Shown piece by piece: positions 10,103 to 18,930 of a DNA stretch of 64,000 nucleotides (its first letter is position 1; every line of letters begins with the position of its first letter). Origin of the DNA: Bordetella genomosp. 9 (GTDB lineage: Bacteria; Pseudomonadota; Gammaproteobacteria; Burkholderiales; Burkholderiaceae_B); assembly GCF_002261425.1 (NCBI RefSeq), contig NZ_NEVJ01000003.1, positions 992,001 through 1,056,000 on the forward strand. Reading direction: 5' to 3'. Made by a program: the position numbers and the translations under genes. The notes under the pieces are model-generated. The model saw nothing but the letters and a program-made list of their open reading frames with translations, searched no databases and had not been told where the DNA came from.

Positions 10103-10572
10103 GCAGCCCCACGTGCCCGGAACCCGGCACGATCTCCGTCACCCGCCGGCTGGAATTCGACGCCGGCCATCGCATTCCGGACCATCGCAGCCAATGCCGC
10201 AATATGCACGGCCATCGCTATGTGCTGGAAGTCACGCTGGAAGGCCAGGTCATCGATGCGCCCGGCGCGTCGGACAACGGCATGGTGATGGATTTCTCGG
10301 ACATCAAGGCGATCGCCAACGAACACCTGGTCGACCATTGGGACCACGCTTTCCTGGTGTACGCGGGCGATGCCGCCGTGCGCGGCTTCCTGGACAGCCT
10401 GCCGGGGCACAAGACCGTGGTGCTGGACCGGATTCCCACGGTGGAAAACCTGGCGCGCATCGCCTTCGACATCCTGCGCCCGCATTACCACCGGCAGTTC
10501 GGCGGCGATCTGCGGCTGGCCCGCGTGCGGCTGTATGAAACGCCCAATTGCTGGGCGGATTGCGAAGGCTGA
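10099..10572 (+). CDS. queD: 6-carboxytetrahydropterin synthase QueD
   Basis: The 157-residue T-fold enzyme converts dihydroneopterin triphosphate to 6-carboxytetrahydropterin, the substrate of QueE. Zinc-binding His residues are visible in FDAGHRIPDH and NMHGHRY, followed by the WDHAF and PTVEN segments. A 4-nt overlap with queE implies coupled translation. queC and queF are not in the window. Confidence 0.93.
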   Translation: MSSPTCPEPGTISVTRRLEFDAGHRIPDHRSQCRNMHGHRYVLEVTLEGQVIDAPGASDNGMVMDFSDIKAIANEHLVDHWDHAFLVYAGDAAVRGFLDSLPGHKTVVLDRIPTVENLARIAFDILRPHYHRQFGGDLRLARVRLYETPNCWADCEG

Positions 10573-10579
10573 CGCGCCG

Positions 10580-10610
10580 GCCGCCGGCCGCCTATTCCCC
10601 GGCCGGCGGC
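10580..10610. terminator. Convergent GC-rich hairpin between queD and the XRE gene
   Basis: A 10-bp perfect stem (10580-10589 with 10601-10610) has an 11-nt loop, between the queD stop and the 3' end of the convergent XRE gene, which it overlaps. There is no clear T-run, so termination is only probable. Confidence 0.45.
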
Positions 10611-10828
10611 GTGTCGGTTTCCTCGGAGTCCTGGTAGGCCAGCAGGTCACCCGGCTGGCACTGCAGGGCGCGGCAGATCGCTTCCAGCGTGTCGAAGCGC
10701 ACGCCCCTGACCTTCCCCGATTTCAGCAGCGACAGGTTCTGTTCCGTGATGCCGACGATGGCGGCCAGGTCCTTGGACTTCATCTTGCGCTTGCTGAGCA
10801 TGACGTCCAGTGTGACGACGATGGGCAT
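10592..10828 (-). CDS. XRE-family (YozG-like) small regulator
   Basis: The 78-residue protein is nearly all a Cro/C1-type helix-turn-helix (residues 5-70: MKSKDLAAIVGITEQNLSLL, then RFDTLEAICRALQCQPGDLL). This compact type is commonly paired with a DUF2975 membrane protein, and here such a gene lies 39 bp upstream in the same direction. The two probably form an operon. Its targets are unknown. Confidence 0.85.
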   Translation of the reverse strand: MPIVVTLDVMLSKRKMKSKDLAAIVGITEQNLSLLKSGKVRGVRFDTLEAICRALQCQPGDLLAYQDSEETDTPPAGE

Positions 10829-10867
10829 TGCGGTCCTGCCGTGGGGTGAATGTCGCGTCGCGGGCCG

Positions 10868-11479
10868 CTAGACGAATTGCTGGTTTTCGCGATAGACCTC
10901 GGACGCGCGCTGCAGGATGCGGCCGACGATGGCGATGCATGCGGCGACGAACAGCGCCACCAGGGCCGACGTGTCCACCGACAGCGCGACGATGTGGTGG
11001 CCGGGTTCGGCGCGTATGGTCAGCCATATGCTCAGCACCGGTTCGGTCAGGAACTGCACCACCACCCACAAGGCGATCCAGCGCCCGACCGCGGCCAGAT
11101 GGCGTCCGGCCCGCATGGAAAAGTAGGCGCCCCGGGCGTAGTCGCGGAACAGCGCGCGCAGATGGGCCAGGCCGCGCATCAGCACCAGCAGCGGCACGCT
11201 GGTGATCAGCATCGCGCCTATCGTCTGCCACGCCGGGAACTGGGTCGGGTCTATCGAACTGTCCGACAGCCAGCGCGCGGTCATGCCGAAGCTGAAGCCA
11301 TAGCCATGCGGACCATAAGGGGGGTAGATCCAGTTGACGATGTTGAGCGCCAGCAATGCGGCCATTACCACCAGCGTGAGGCCGGCCATGCGGTGGCTGA
11401 GGTTGGCCAGGCGGTCGGGCGTGCATTCGCGGCGGTCGCGTTGGTCGCGGCGGCCGGGCTCGCGGTTGAACAGGGTCAT
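10868..11479 (-). CDS. DUF2975 membrane protein
   Basis: The 203-residue product has a charged, Arg-rich N-terminus (RREPGRRDQRDRRE-like) and four predicted membrane segments (about 40-60, 90-112, 137-160 and 168-190). This is the layout of DUF2975 proteins. The ATG at 11479 is preferred because it directly precedes the conserved region and has a purine-rich stretch (AAAGG) upstream. It is the first gene of a pair with the XRE regulator. The function is unknown. The pairing suggests the membrane protein modulates the regulator, which is inference. Confidence 0.75.
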   Translation of the reverse strand: MTLFNREPGRRDQRDRRECTPDRLANLSHRMAGLTLVVMAALLALNIVNWIYPPYGPHGYGFSFGMTARWLSDSSIDPTQFPAWQTIGAMLITSVPLLVLMRGLAHLRALFRDYARGAYFSMRAGRHLAAVGRWIALWVVVQFLTEPVLSIWLTIRAEPGHHIVALSVDTSALVALFVAACIAIVGRILQRASEVYRENQQFV

Positions 11480-11653
11480 GGGAAAACCTTTCGAAAATGG
11501 GCAACGTGGCGCTGGGTGTGGCCGCCGACCGCAAATGGCGGATAAGCCATCGGAAGTCCTGCGGCAACTGCCCAACGCAGACGCATCATAACAGGGGAAT
11601 TATCGTAAAACAATAATTTATTGCCGCAATGGATTAACTTTCGGCAGGTCGGC

Positions 11654-13957
11654 TCACATCAGGGCGGCATAGCTGCCCTGCGCGAGGCCGCCCATCGCCG
11701 GATCGGAGATCCCGTGCGCGCCGGTTTCCATCCGGCCGGCGAACCGCCGGGCGTAGTCCTGCGCGGCGGTCCCGCCCGCCATCCGGACCCTGAGCGTGAA
11801 GTCGTACCAGCAGTGCGACGCCGCCAGCGGCCATCGCCATTCGGCCTGCCGGCCCGCGGGCACATCCTGGCTTTTCGACGCGCCGCCGAAGTAGGCGTTG
11901 TCGGTGACGGTCACTGCCATGCCGGCTTCGGATGGATTGCTGACCGTCAGCACCAGCGCGCCTTCGGCCGGCGCATAACGGACGCGCGTGATCGGCGGCC
12001 GCGTCGCGGGCAGCGCCGCGAGGGCGCCGGCGAAGTGCCGGTGAAAGCCGTTGGGGCCCAGCACCCAAAGGTTGTAGCGTCCGTCCGGCAGCGGCGGCCA
12101 GGCGTCTTCCAGCGCCCTGCCCGGCTCGACCGTATAGCGGCGCGGCAAGGCGTCCAGGCGGTGGATGTCGTAGACGTGAAAAACAGCGGCCCGCCCACCG
12201 GTGTTGGAAAAGCGCAGCCGCAGGCGCTGCGCGCGCGCCCCGGGCTGCGCCTGCCGGTCCGCCTGACTGTCCACAGGTCGCGGTGGCGCGCTCTCGACCA
12301 CCCACTCATCGTCCACATGCAGCTCATACGGCAAGGCGCGCGAGCGCCGCGACCCCATGGCCTGTATCGGCAGCTCGGGCGCCGCCGGCGCGACGGGCGC
12401 GGTGGTGCCGGGCAGCGACCGGCTGCGTCCATCCAGCGCGGCGGTGTCCGGCAGCCGCGCCGGCCTGCTTTCCTGGTTGGGCATGGCGAAGTCGAAACAG
12501 GACATCAGGTCGCCCGCGACCGCCCGCCGCCAGGGGCTGATGTTGGGCTCATCGACGCCGAAGCGCCGTGCGATGAAGCGCAGCACCGACGTATGGTCGA
12601 AGACCTCCGAATTCACCCAGCCGCCGCGGCTCCAGGGCGAGATCACATACATGGGCACGCGCGGTCCCATGCCATAGGGATGATGGCGATAGGCCAGCGT
12701 GGACTGCACGCCGCCCACATCGTCGCCCAGATAGTCGTCGCCGGCGTCCACCGTGCTGGCGCCCTGCGGGTCGAGCGCCTGCGTGCCGCCGGCGGTGCGC
12801 GCGTACGACGGCGGCGCGGGCGGCGGCATGTGGTCGAAGAAACCGTCGTTCTCATCGAAATTCAGGATCAGCACCGTGCGGCTCCACACGCGCGGATTGG
12901 CCGTCAACGCCTCCAGCACCTGCGCGGTGTAGGCGGCGCCCTGCGCGGGGCTGGACGGTTGCGGATGCTCGGACGCCGACGACGGCGCGCAGATCCACGA
13001 GACCTGCGGCAGGCGGTCCGCCATCACGTCCGCGCGCAGCGCGTCCAGGTTGCGCGTGCGTATGCCTCTTTCGTACAGCGCGCGTTCACGCTCGGTACGC
13101 TGCGGCAGCACGGCGGGGACGCTATGGGCATGCGCCTGGCGAAAGGCCTTGAAGCCGAACAGCGGGTTCAGCGCGTAGAACTCGAATTCGTTGTCCTGGT
13201 ACACCTGCCAGCTGACGCCCGCGTCCTGCAGGCGTTCCGCGTAGGTCATCCAGGTGTAGCCGTCCTTGTGGGAGCCTTTCTTCAGCGTGTTGTAGCTGTT
13301 GTCCAGCGCGGGGCCGTTGTAGATGTCCGGCCGGGCGGGATCGTCCCGGCCGTGATTGGTGCCGGTGTAGATGAAGCATCGGTTCGGATTGGTGCCGCCG
13401 GTCAGCGAACAATAATAGGCATCGCACACGGTGAAGGCGTTGGCCAGCGCGAACTGGAACGGCAGGTCGGCCTCGGCGTAATAGACCATGGACGCGTTCT
13501 TCTTGAACTGCGGCCAGTGCGTCATGCGCCCGCCGTCCCACGCATCCTGCGCGTCGGGATAAAGATGGGGCGTGCCCGCGGTGCGCATCAGGCGAAAGTC
13601 CACCGCCGTATCGTTGTGCTGCGGCGCCAGGATGGCCGGCAGGCCCGCCGGCTGGCCGTCGTGGCGCTGGTACCAGACCGTCCGGCCGCGCATGCCGGGC
13701 GCATCGGCCACGGGAATGGGGAAGCGGTCGCCGAAGCCCCTGACGCCGGCCATCGTGCCGAAATAGTGGTCGAAGGCGCGGTTTTCCTGCGTCAGGACGA
13801 CGATGTGCTCGACGTCCCGCAAGGTGCCGGTGCGACGGTCCGCCTCGATGGCGAGCGCCTTGCGTATGGCGGGCGGAAACATCGACAGGGCCGCGGCGGC
13901 GCCCGCGCCGCGGGCCGACTTGCGGAAGAATTCGCGGCGGCGATGATCGGTGGACAT
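11654..13957 (-). CDS. Phosphocholine-specific phospholipase C, Tat-exported
   Basis: The 767-residue product starts with a twin-arginine signal (RRREFFRKSARG). The catalytic domain (about 45-480) has the alkaline-phosphatase-like metal motif TQENRAFDHYFG, the SLTGGTNPNR segment around the nucleophile, and NFDENDGFFDH. Two C-terminal domains of the DUF756 type follow (about 545-765), including FHRHFAG. Such enzymes hydrolyse phosphatidylcholine or sphingomyelin in the periplasm or outside the cell. Their release of phosphate and choline and their membrane-damaging role in relatives are family knowledge. It is monocistronic. Confidence 0.9.
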   Translation of the reverse strand: MSTDHRRREFFRKSARGAGAAAALSMFPPAIRKALAIEADRRTGTLRDVEHIVVLTQENRAFDHYFGTMAGVRGFGDRFPIPVADAPGMRGRTVWYQRHDGQPAGLPAILAPQHNDTAVDFRLMRTAGTPHLYPDAQDAWDGGRMTHWPQFKKNASMVYYAEADLPFQFALANAFTVCDAYYCSLTGGTNPNRCFIYTGTNHGRDDPARPDIYNGPALDNSYNTLKKGSHKDGYTWMTYAERLQDAGVSWQVYQDNEFEFYALNPLFGFKAFRQAHAHSVPAVLPQRTERERALYERGIRTRNLDALRADVMADRLPQVSWICAPSSASEHPQPSSPAQGAAYTAQVLEALTANPRVWSRTVLILNFDENDGFFDHMPPPAPPSYARTAGGTQALDPQGASTVDAGDDYLGDDVGGVQSTLAYRHHPYGMGPRVPMYVISPWSRGGWVNSEVFDHTSVLRFIARRFGVDEPNISPWRRAVAGDLMSCFDFAMPNQESRPARLPDTAALDGRSRSLPGTTAPVAPAAPELPIQAMGSRRSRALPYELHVDDEWVVESAPPRPVDSQADRQAQPGARAQRLRLRFSNTGGRAAVFHVYDIHRLDALPRRYTVEPGRALEDAWPPLPDGRYNLWVLGPNGFHRHFAGALAALPATRPPITRVRYAPAEGALVLTVSNPSEAGMAVTVTDNAYFGGASKSQDVPAGRQAEWRWPLAASHCWYDFTLRVRMAGGTAAQDYARRFAGRMETGAHGISDPAMGGLAQGSYAALM

Positions 13958-14225
13958 GTTCCGGGCTTGCTCCCTATACGCGGCGGTGCGGCCGCCTGTT
14001 GCGCGGTATGACCGGCCGGCCAGCCACGCGGGCCACCGGTCACCGGCGTCGATGCAAGTATGCCCGCATCCGGCGCACATCGAGCTGACAAGCGCCGGCC
14101 CCAACCGGTGGTTTCTTCATTCACGGCCAGCGTTTACAGTGGTGGATCGCCGCGGCAAGGGCACCGCCCCGCCGACCGGCTTCCGTCCACCGCCGCTGGC
14201 GCGGCGCGCACAGTGAGGTCATGCC

Positions 14226-15671
14226 ATGAGCACGCAGCCGACGAATCCCCCTTCCCAGCCGACCGCCGCCGGCGCGCGGACCGCGACGATGGCAGGCAGC
14301 CACTACGACGCCATCATCATCGGCGCCGGCCAGGCCGGGCCGCCGCTGGCCGGACGCCTGACCGAGGCGGGCCAGCGCGTCGCGCTGATCGAACGCAAGC
14401 ACTTCGGCGGCACCTGCGTGAATACGGGCTGCATGCCCACCAAGACGCTGGTGGCCAGCGCCTACGCCGCCCATCTGGCGCGGCGGTCGGCCGACTTCGG
14501 CGTCACCTTGCCAGGACAGGTCGGCATCGATGCGACACGCCTGAAGGCGCGCAAGGACGAGGTCGTCATGCGTGCGCGCGGCAATGTCGAAAAATGGCTG
14601 CGCGGCATGGACAAGTGCACCGTGCTGCAAGGCCAGGGGCGATTCGTCGGCCCGCATGACATCGAGGTCGACGGGCAGCGCCTGTCGGCCGACCGCATCT
14701 ACATCAACGTGGGCGGCCGCGCCAATATCCCGGACATGCCGGGCGTGCACGACATCCCCCTGCTCACCAATACCAGCCTGCTGGAGCTGGACAACGTGCC
14801 GCGCCACATGGTGGTCATAGGCGGCAGCTACATCGGCCTGGAATTCGCGCAGATGTACCGGCGCTTCGGCGCCGAGGTCACGGTGGTGGAGAAAGGCCCG
14901 CGCCTGATCTCGCGGGAAGATCCCGATGTATCCGACGCCATCCTGAAGATCCTGGAAAAGGAAGGGATACGCGTGCACCTGAACGCCGAATGCATACGCT
15001 TCGAGCCGCATCCCGACGGCGCGGCCGTGCGCGTGTCATGCTCGCAGGATCCGGGTCCGATCATCGGTTCGCACGTGCTGATGGCCGTGGGCCGCGTGCC
15101 GAATACGGCCGACCTGGGGCTGGAGGCCGCCGGCGTGAAAATGGACGCGCGCGGCTATATCGTCGTCGACGATGAACTGCGCACCAATGTGCCGCACATC
15201 TGGGCCCTGGGCGATTGCAATGGGCGCGGCGCCTTCACCCACACTTCATACAACGATTTCGAAATCGTTGCGGCGAACCTGCTGGACCAGGACCCGCGCC
15301 GCGTCAGCGACCGCCTGCCCTGCTATGCCCTGTACATCGACCCGCCCCTGGGCCGGGTCGGCATGACCGAAGCCGCGGTGCGCGCCACCGGCCGCCCCGC
15401 GCTGGTCGGCATCCGCCCCATGACGCGCGTCGGCCGCGCCGTCGAAAAAGGCGAGACCGACGGTTTCATGAAAGTCGTGGTCGATGCCGAAACCAAGGCC
15501 ATCCTGGGCGCCGCCATCCTGGGCACCGGCGGCGACGAAGCCGTCCACGGCATCCTGGACATCATGTCCAGCAAGGCGCCCTACACCACCCTGCAGCGCA
15601 CCGTACACATCCATCCCACGGTATCGGAGCTGATACCCACGGTACTGGGTGAGCTGAAGCCCCTGGCATAG
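14226..15671 (+). CDS. Mercuric-reductase-like pyridine nucleotide-disulfide oxidoreductase
   Basis: The 481-residue flavoprotein has an FAD Rossmann motif (IIIGAGQAGPPLAG), the redox-active pair in GGTCVNTGCMPTK, an NAD(P)-binding GGSYIGLEFAQ and a dimerisation domain ending in HIHPTVSEL. Mercuric reductases carry a C-terminal Cys pair, which is absent here, so it is not a true MerA. Soluble dihydrolipoamide-dehydrogenase-like enzymes of this type are usually annotated only as FAD-containing oxidoreductases. The substrate is unknown. A GAGG about 8 nt upstream supports the ATG at 14226. Confidence 0.8.
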   Translation: MSTQPTNPPSQPTAAGARTATMAGSHYDAIIIGAGQAGPPLAGRLTEAGQRVALIERKHFGGTCVNTGCMPTKTLVASAYAAHLARRSADFGVTLPGQVGIDATRLKARKDEVVMRARGNVEKWLRGMDKCTVLQGQGRFVGPHDIEVDGQRLSADRIYINVGGRANIPDMPGVHDIPLLTNTSLLELDNVPRHMVVIGGSYIGLEFAQMYRRFGAEVTVVEKGPRLISREDPDVSDAILKILEKEGIRVHLNAECIRFEPHPDGAAVRVSCSQDPGPIIGSHVLMAVGRVPNTADLGLEAAGVKMDARGYIVVDDELRTNVPHIWALGDCNGRGAFTHTSYNDFEIVAANLLDQDPRRVSDRLPCYALYIDPPLGRVGMTEAAVRATGRPALVGIRPMTRVGRAVEKGETDGFMKVVVDAETKAILGAAILGTGGDEAVHGILDIMSSKAPYTTLQRTVHIHPTVSELIPTVLGELKPLA

Positions 15672-15686
15672 ATGGCTTGGTCCGTA

Positions 15687-16070
15687 TCAGAACGACACTT
15701 CAAAGGAGATTCCGCAGTAATTGGATCGGGGTGCCAACTGACGGCCTGGACCTTGTTCGAAATAGATCAATCCGTACTGTTCCATGGTCCGCAACGTACG
15801 GGAAAGATTTGATTTTGCCCTGCCGCTTTTGATGGCAAGTTCATTCAACGATGCGGGTTTTGTCCGCGCAATCAGGGCGAGCAGTGCCCGGTTCTTGTCG
15901 GACAAGACCTGAGCAAGGCTTTCCATGGATTGGAACCAGACTTTGGGCTCGCCAGCGCTCGGCCGGTATTCGCCCCTGGCTATAGCGAGCGTCCTGGCCT
16001 TGTACTGCTCAAGCGACGCGATACCGATTTTGAGCCTTTTCATGTCAGGGGTCCTGTCGCGCAGCGTCAT
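15687..16070 (-). CDS. TumA/HVO_A0114-like winged-helix antitoxin
   Basis: The 127-residue protein contains the family signature KIGIASLEQYKARTLAIARGE followed by EPKVWFQSMESLAQVLS, then a winged helix (AIKSGRAKSNLSRTLRTMEQYGL). Proteins of this family are usually the second gene of TumE-TumA type toxin-antitoxin pairs. The ATG at 16070 is chosen because GGAGG lies 5 nt upstream. A GTG at 16133 in the same frame and an ATG at 16043 are alternatives. No intact toxin gene lies upstream, only a short tail. The C-terminus (NYCGISFEVSF) is normal. Confidence 0.75.
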   Translation of the reverse strand: MTLRDRTPDMKRLKIGIASLEQYKARTLAIARGEYRPSAGEPKVWFQSMESLAQVLSDKNRALLALIARTKPASLNELAIKSGRAKSNLSRTLRTMEQYGLIYFEQGPGRQLAPRSNYCGISFEVSF

Positions 16071-16166
16071 CTCAACCTCCGTCCAAAAGTCGCTGAGCAA
16101 AGCAGCTGCGTCCATATATGTGTAGAAGCGCACGCGGCTGGATTCCGAGAGTAGGCCGATCAGGCG
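16071..16166 (-). pseudogene. Probable remnant of a TumE-like toxin tail
   Basis: Upstream of and in frame with the antitoxin, an open stretch bounded by a TAG at 16167-16169 reads RFYTYMDAAALLSDFWTEVE. This resembles the C-terminal end of TumE-family toxins (aromatic-rich YTF, then LLxDFWxDVE). Only about 30 residues survive. The rest of the toxin is missing and the next gene is a Bug protein. The similarity is judged by eye. Confidence 0.45.
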
Positions 16167-16268
16167 CTACCGAGATTCAACGCCAAGGAAAAGGGCCCAG
16201 CGAACACTGAGCCCTAAGCGTGGATGCTCAAGGCCGTACGGCCCGAAGCGGTGCACCTGCAACCCTGG

Positions 16269-17246
16269 TCAATCCACCGTCGCGCCGGACGCCTTCACGG
16301 CCTTGCCCCAGGTGCCGATTTCCTTGACGACGTAGGAATGGAATTCCGCCGGCGTCATGTGCATGGGCTCCACGCCCAGCGTGGCGAGCTGTTCCTTGAC
16401 GTCGGGGGCGTTGAGGATATCCTGCACCTCCTGGTTCATGCGCTTGGTGATGGCGTCGGGAATGCCCGCCGGGCCGAGCAGGCCGTACCAGGGTTGCGCG
16501 TCGACGCCCTTGATGCCGGTTTCGGCCAGCGTGGGCACGTCGGGCAAGGCGGCGGAGCGCTGTGCGCCGGTGACGGCCAGGACTTTCAGGTTGCCGGCCT
16601 TGACCTGCTGCATGATGGGCAAGGGATTTTCGAAAGCCAGCGGCACCTGGCCGCCGACCAGGTCGTTCAGCAAGGGCCCCGAGCCCTTGTACGGAATGTG
16701 GCGGATCTTGGTGCCCGCGGCGGTGTTGAACATTTCGCCGATGATGTGCTGCGGCGTGCCGGAACCGGCCGAGCCGAAGACCAGGTCACCGGTCTTGCCC
16801 TTGGCGATGACGTCCTTGATGGAGTTCAGCCCGGACTTCGCATTGACCGCGACCACAAAGCTGGTGCGCGCCAGCGGCGCGACTTCCGTGAAGTCCTTGG
16901 CCGGGTCGTAGGGCAGCGACTTGTACAGCGTCCCGGCGATCACGATGGGACCGCTGGCCGCCAGCAGGTAGGTATAGCCATCCGGCTTGGCCTTGGCGAC
17001 ATAGGCGGTGCCGATGTTGCCGCCGGCGCCGGCGCGGTTTTCGACCACGACGGTCTGCTTCAGCTTATCGTGCAGGCGGGTCGCCAGCAGGCGCGCCAGG
17101 ACGTCGGTGGTGCCGCCCGGCGCATAAGGCGAAACCAGCGTGATGGGCTTGTCGGGCCAGGCATCGGCCGCCCGCGCCGCGGGTGCGGCGGCCAGGACGG
17201 CGGTGGCGAACAGCGCTGCGAAGCAGCGATGGGAAGCACGGCTCAT
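16269..17246 (-). CDS. Bug-family (TctC-like) periplasmic binding protein
   Basis: The 325-residue product has a signal peptide (cleaved after ARA, about residue 26). Next comes the Bug signature WPDKPITLVSPYAPGGTTDV, the VVENRAGAGGNIG loop and KPDGYT, and near the end LPDVPTLAETG. Bug proteins capture carboxylates or other small molecules for tripartite tricarboxylate transporters. No tctA/tctB genes are near, as is usual for the many orphan Bug genes in Bordetella-type genomes. The ligand is unknown. Confidence 0.9.
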   Translation of the reverse strand: MSRASHRCFAALFATAVLAAAPAARAADAWPDKPITLVSPYAPGGTTDVLARLLATRLHDKLKQTVVVENRAGAGGNIGTAYVAKAKPDGYTYLLAASGPIVIAGTLYKSLPYDPAKDFTEVAPLARTSFVVAVNAKSGLNSIKDVIAKGKTGDLVFGSAGSGTPQHIIGEMFNTAAGTKIRHIPYKGSGPLLNDLVGGQVPLAFENPLPIMQQVKAGNLKVLAVTGAQRSAALPDVPTLAETGIKGVDAQPWYGLLGPAGIPDAITKRMNQEVQDILNAPDVKEQLATLGVEPMHMTPAEFHSYVVKEIGTWGKAVKASGATVD

Positions 17247-17417
17247 GTTGTCTGTCTCCTTGGTTTTCTAATCGCGCGATCGCGGGGATCGCGGCCGGGC
17301 CGAAGCGCCGAATCCGGAGGATAACCAGGGAAACGTGTCGGGGCTATGCGGGTATTCCAGCCGCACGCCGCGTGGGCAATGCATCCGCGGGCCGTCCGCC
17401 GCGCGGCGCCGGGGATA

Positions 17418-18662
17418 CTAGCGACGCGCCCTGCGCACGCGCACCACTCGGTTGTACAGCGCGCCCAGCGCCATCAGCAGGCTGGTCCCCAGGAACACCG
17501 ACCGCATGCCGAAATGGCCGCCGACGAAACCGCCGGCCAGCGGCCCCACCACCTGGCCCACATACTGGGCCGATGTCGAATACCCCAGCATCCCGCCCGC
17601 CACGCGCTCCGGCACGTTATGGCGGATCACCGAGGCGATGCAGGGCAGCAATCCGCCCAGCGACAGTCCCATCAGGAAACGCAGCACCACCAGCTGCCAG
17701 CTCGCCGTGATGAAGGCCTGCGGGATGAGCAGCAGCGCCGACACCAGCAGACAGGCGATGATCACGTTCCAGTGCCCCACCCGGTCCGCCAGCCGGCCCA
17801 GGCGCGAGGCCGACAGGATGCTGCCCAGCGCCGTCGCCGACATCACCAGCCCGGCCACCATCGTCACGTTGCGCGGCTCGGCGAACTGCGCAACGTACAC
17901 CGTGATGATGGGCTCGATCGACATGTTCGCCAGCATCAGCAGCATGCCGGTGAACAGCATCGCCAGCAGCGGTCCCTTGTCCGGTACGGCGGCCAGGCCG
18001 CCCTTGGGCTTGTCGGCCGACTTCGCGGGCCGGGGCCGGCGCTCTTCCTTGATCAGGAACGTGGTCACCAGGAAGGCCAGGAAGATCAGCGCCCCCGACG
18101 CCAGGAAGGTCGCGCGTATGCCGATCAGCGGCGGCAGCGCCCCGCCGATCAGCGGTCCGGCCAGGTTGCCCGCCATGATGCCGGACGACAGCATGCCCAG
18201 CGCCCAGCCGGTGCGATGCCTGGGCGTCTGCGTGGCCACCAGCACCATCGAGCCGGACGCATAGCCGCCCAGCAGCCCAGCCAGCAGGCGCAGGCCGACC
18301 AATTGGTACACGTTTTCCGCCATGCCGATCAGCGACATGGCGATGGCCATGCCCAGGCTGGCGCGTATCAGCATCAGCTTGCGGCCATAGCGGTCGGCCA
18401 GGCGTCCCCACAGCGGCGCGGTCAGCGCGGCGGTGAAGAACGTGGCGCCGAACGCCACCCCCGACCACTGCACGATGGCCGCATGATCCTTGACGCCCAG
18501 CTGCTCCACATACAGCGGCAGGAAGGGCAGCAGCAAGGTCATGCCGATGATGGTGGTGAAGGAACCGAACACGCATACCGCCAGGTTGCGCATCCAATGG
18601 TCCGAACCCTGCTCCAACAGGGTGGCATCGGCGGTGGAAGATGTCGTGCTGGAGCTGCTCAT
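17418..18662 (-). CDS. MFS transporter (multidrug-efflux-like)
   Basis: The 414-residue protein has 12 predicted membrane segments, the MFS motif A loop GRLADRYGRKLML between helices 2 and 3, and a weaker copy GRLADRVGHWNV in the second half. Between helices 6 and 7 is a charged loop (EERRPRPAKSADKPKG). The overall pattern fits drug:proton antiporters of the DHA1 type. The ATG at 18662 opens the Ser/Thr-rich cytoplasmic N-terminus. Upstream in-frame starts give no signal or family sequence. It is divergent from the Bug gene at 18931. Confidence 0.85.
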   Translation of the reverse strand: MSSSSTTSSTADATLLEQGSDHWMRNLAVCVFGSFTTIIGMTLLLPFLPLYVEQLGVKDHAAIVQWSGVAFGATFFTAALTAPLWGRLADRYGRKLMLIRASLGMAIAMSLIGMAENVYQLVGLRLLAGLLGGYASGSMVLVATQTPRHRTGWALGMLSSGIMAGNLAGPLIGGALPPLIGIRATFLASGALIFLAFLVTTFLIKEERRPRPAKSADKPKGGLAAVPDKGPLLAMLFTGMLLMLANMSIEPIITVYVAQFAEPRNVTMVAGLVMSATALGSILSASRLGRLADRVGHWNVIIACLLVSALLLIPQAFITASWQLVVLRFLMGLSLGGLLPCIASVIRHNVPERVAGGMLGYSTSAQYVGQVVGPLAGGFVGGHFGMRSVFLGTSLLMALGALYNRVVRVRRARR

Positions 18663-18930
18663 GGGCAATGGACTGACGGTGGTTCCGGGGGACGCGCGAA
18701 GGCAGCTGGCACTATATACGGCGCCACCTGGCGGCAACCAGCCGAGCGCCCGTACCGTAATAGCGCACACCGGCATGGCGGATACTGGCATCGGCAGCAC
18801 CAGGATAAGCCGCGGTTTCGCTTATGTCTCGAAAGAGGCACAATCTGCGCGGGGGATCTTTCCATCGGCGGCGGCGCCCGCAACGCAAGGCGCCGCGAAA
18901 AACGATAAGACGAGACAACGGAAGATCATC

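Noticed and set aside
14226..15671. Mercuric reductase (merA)
   Set aside because: The N-terminal redox pair is present, but the C-terminal Cys pair of MerA is missing and no mer genes are near.
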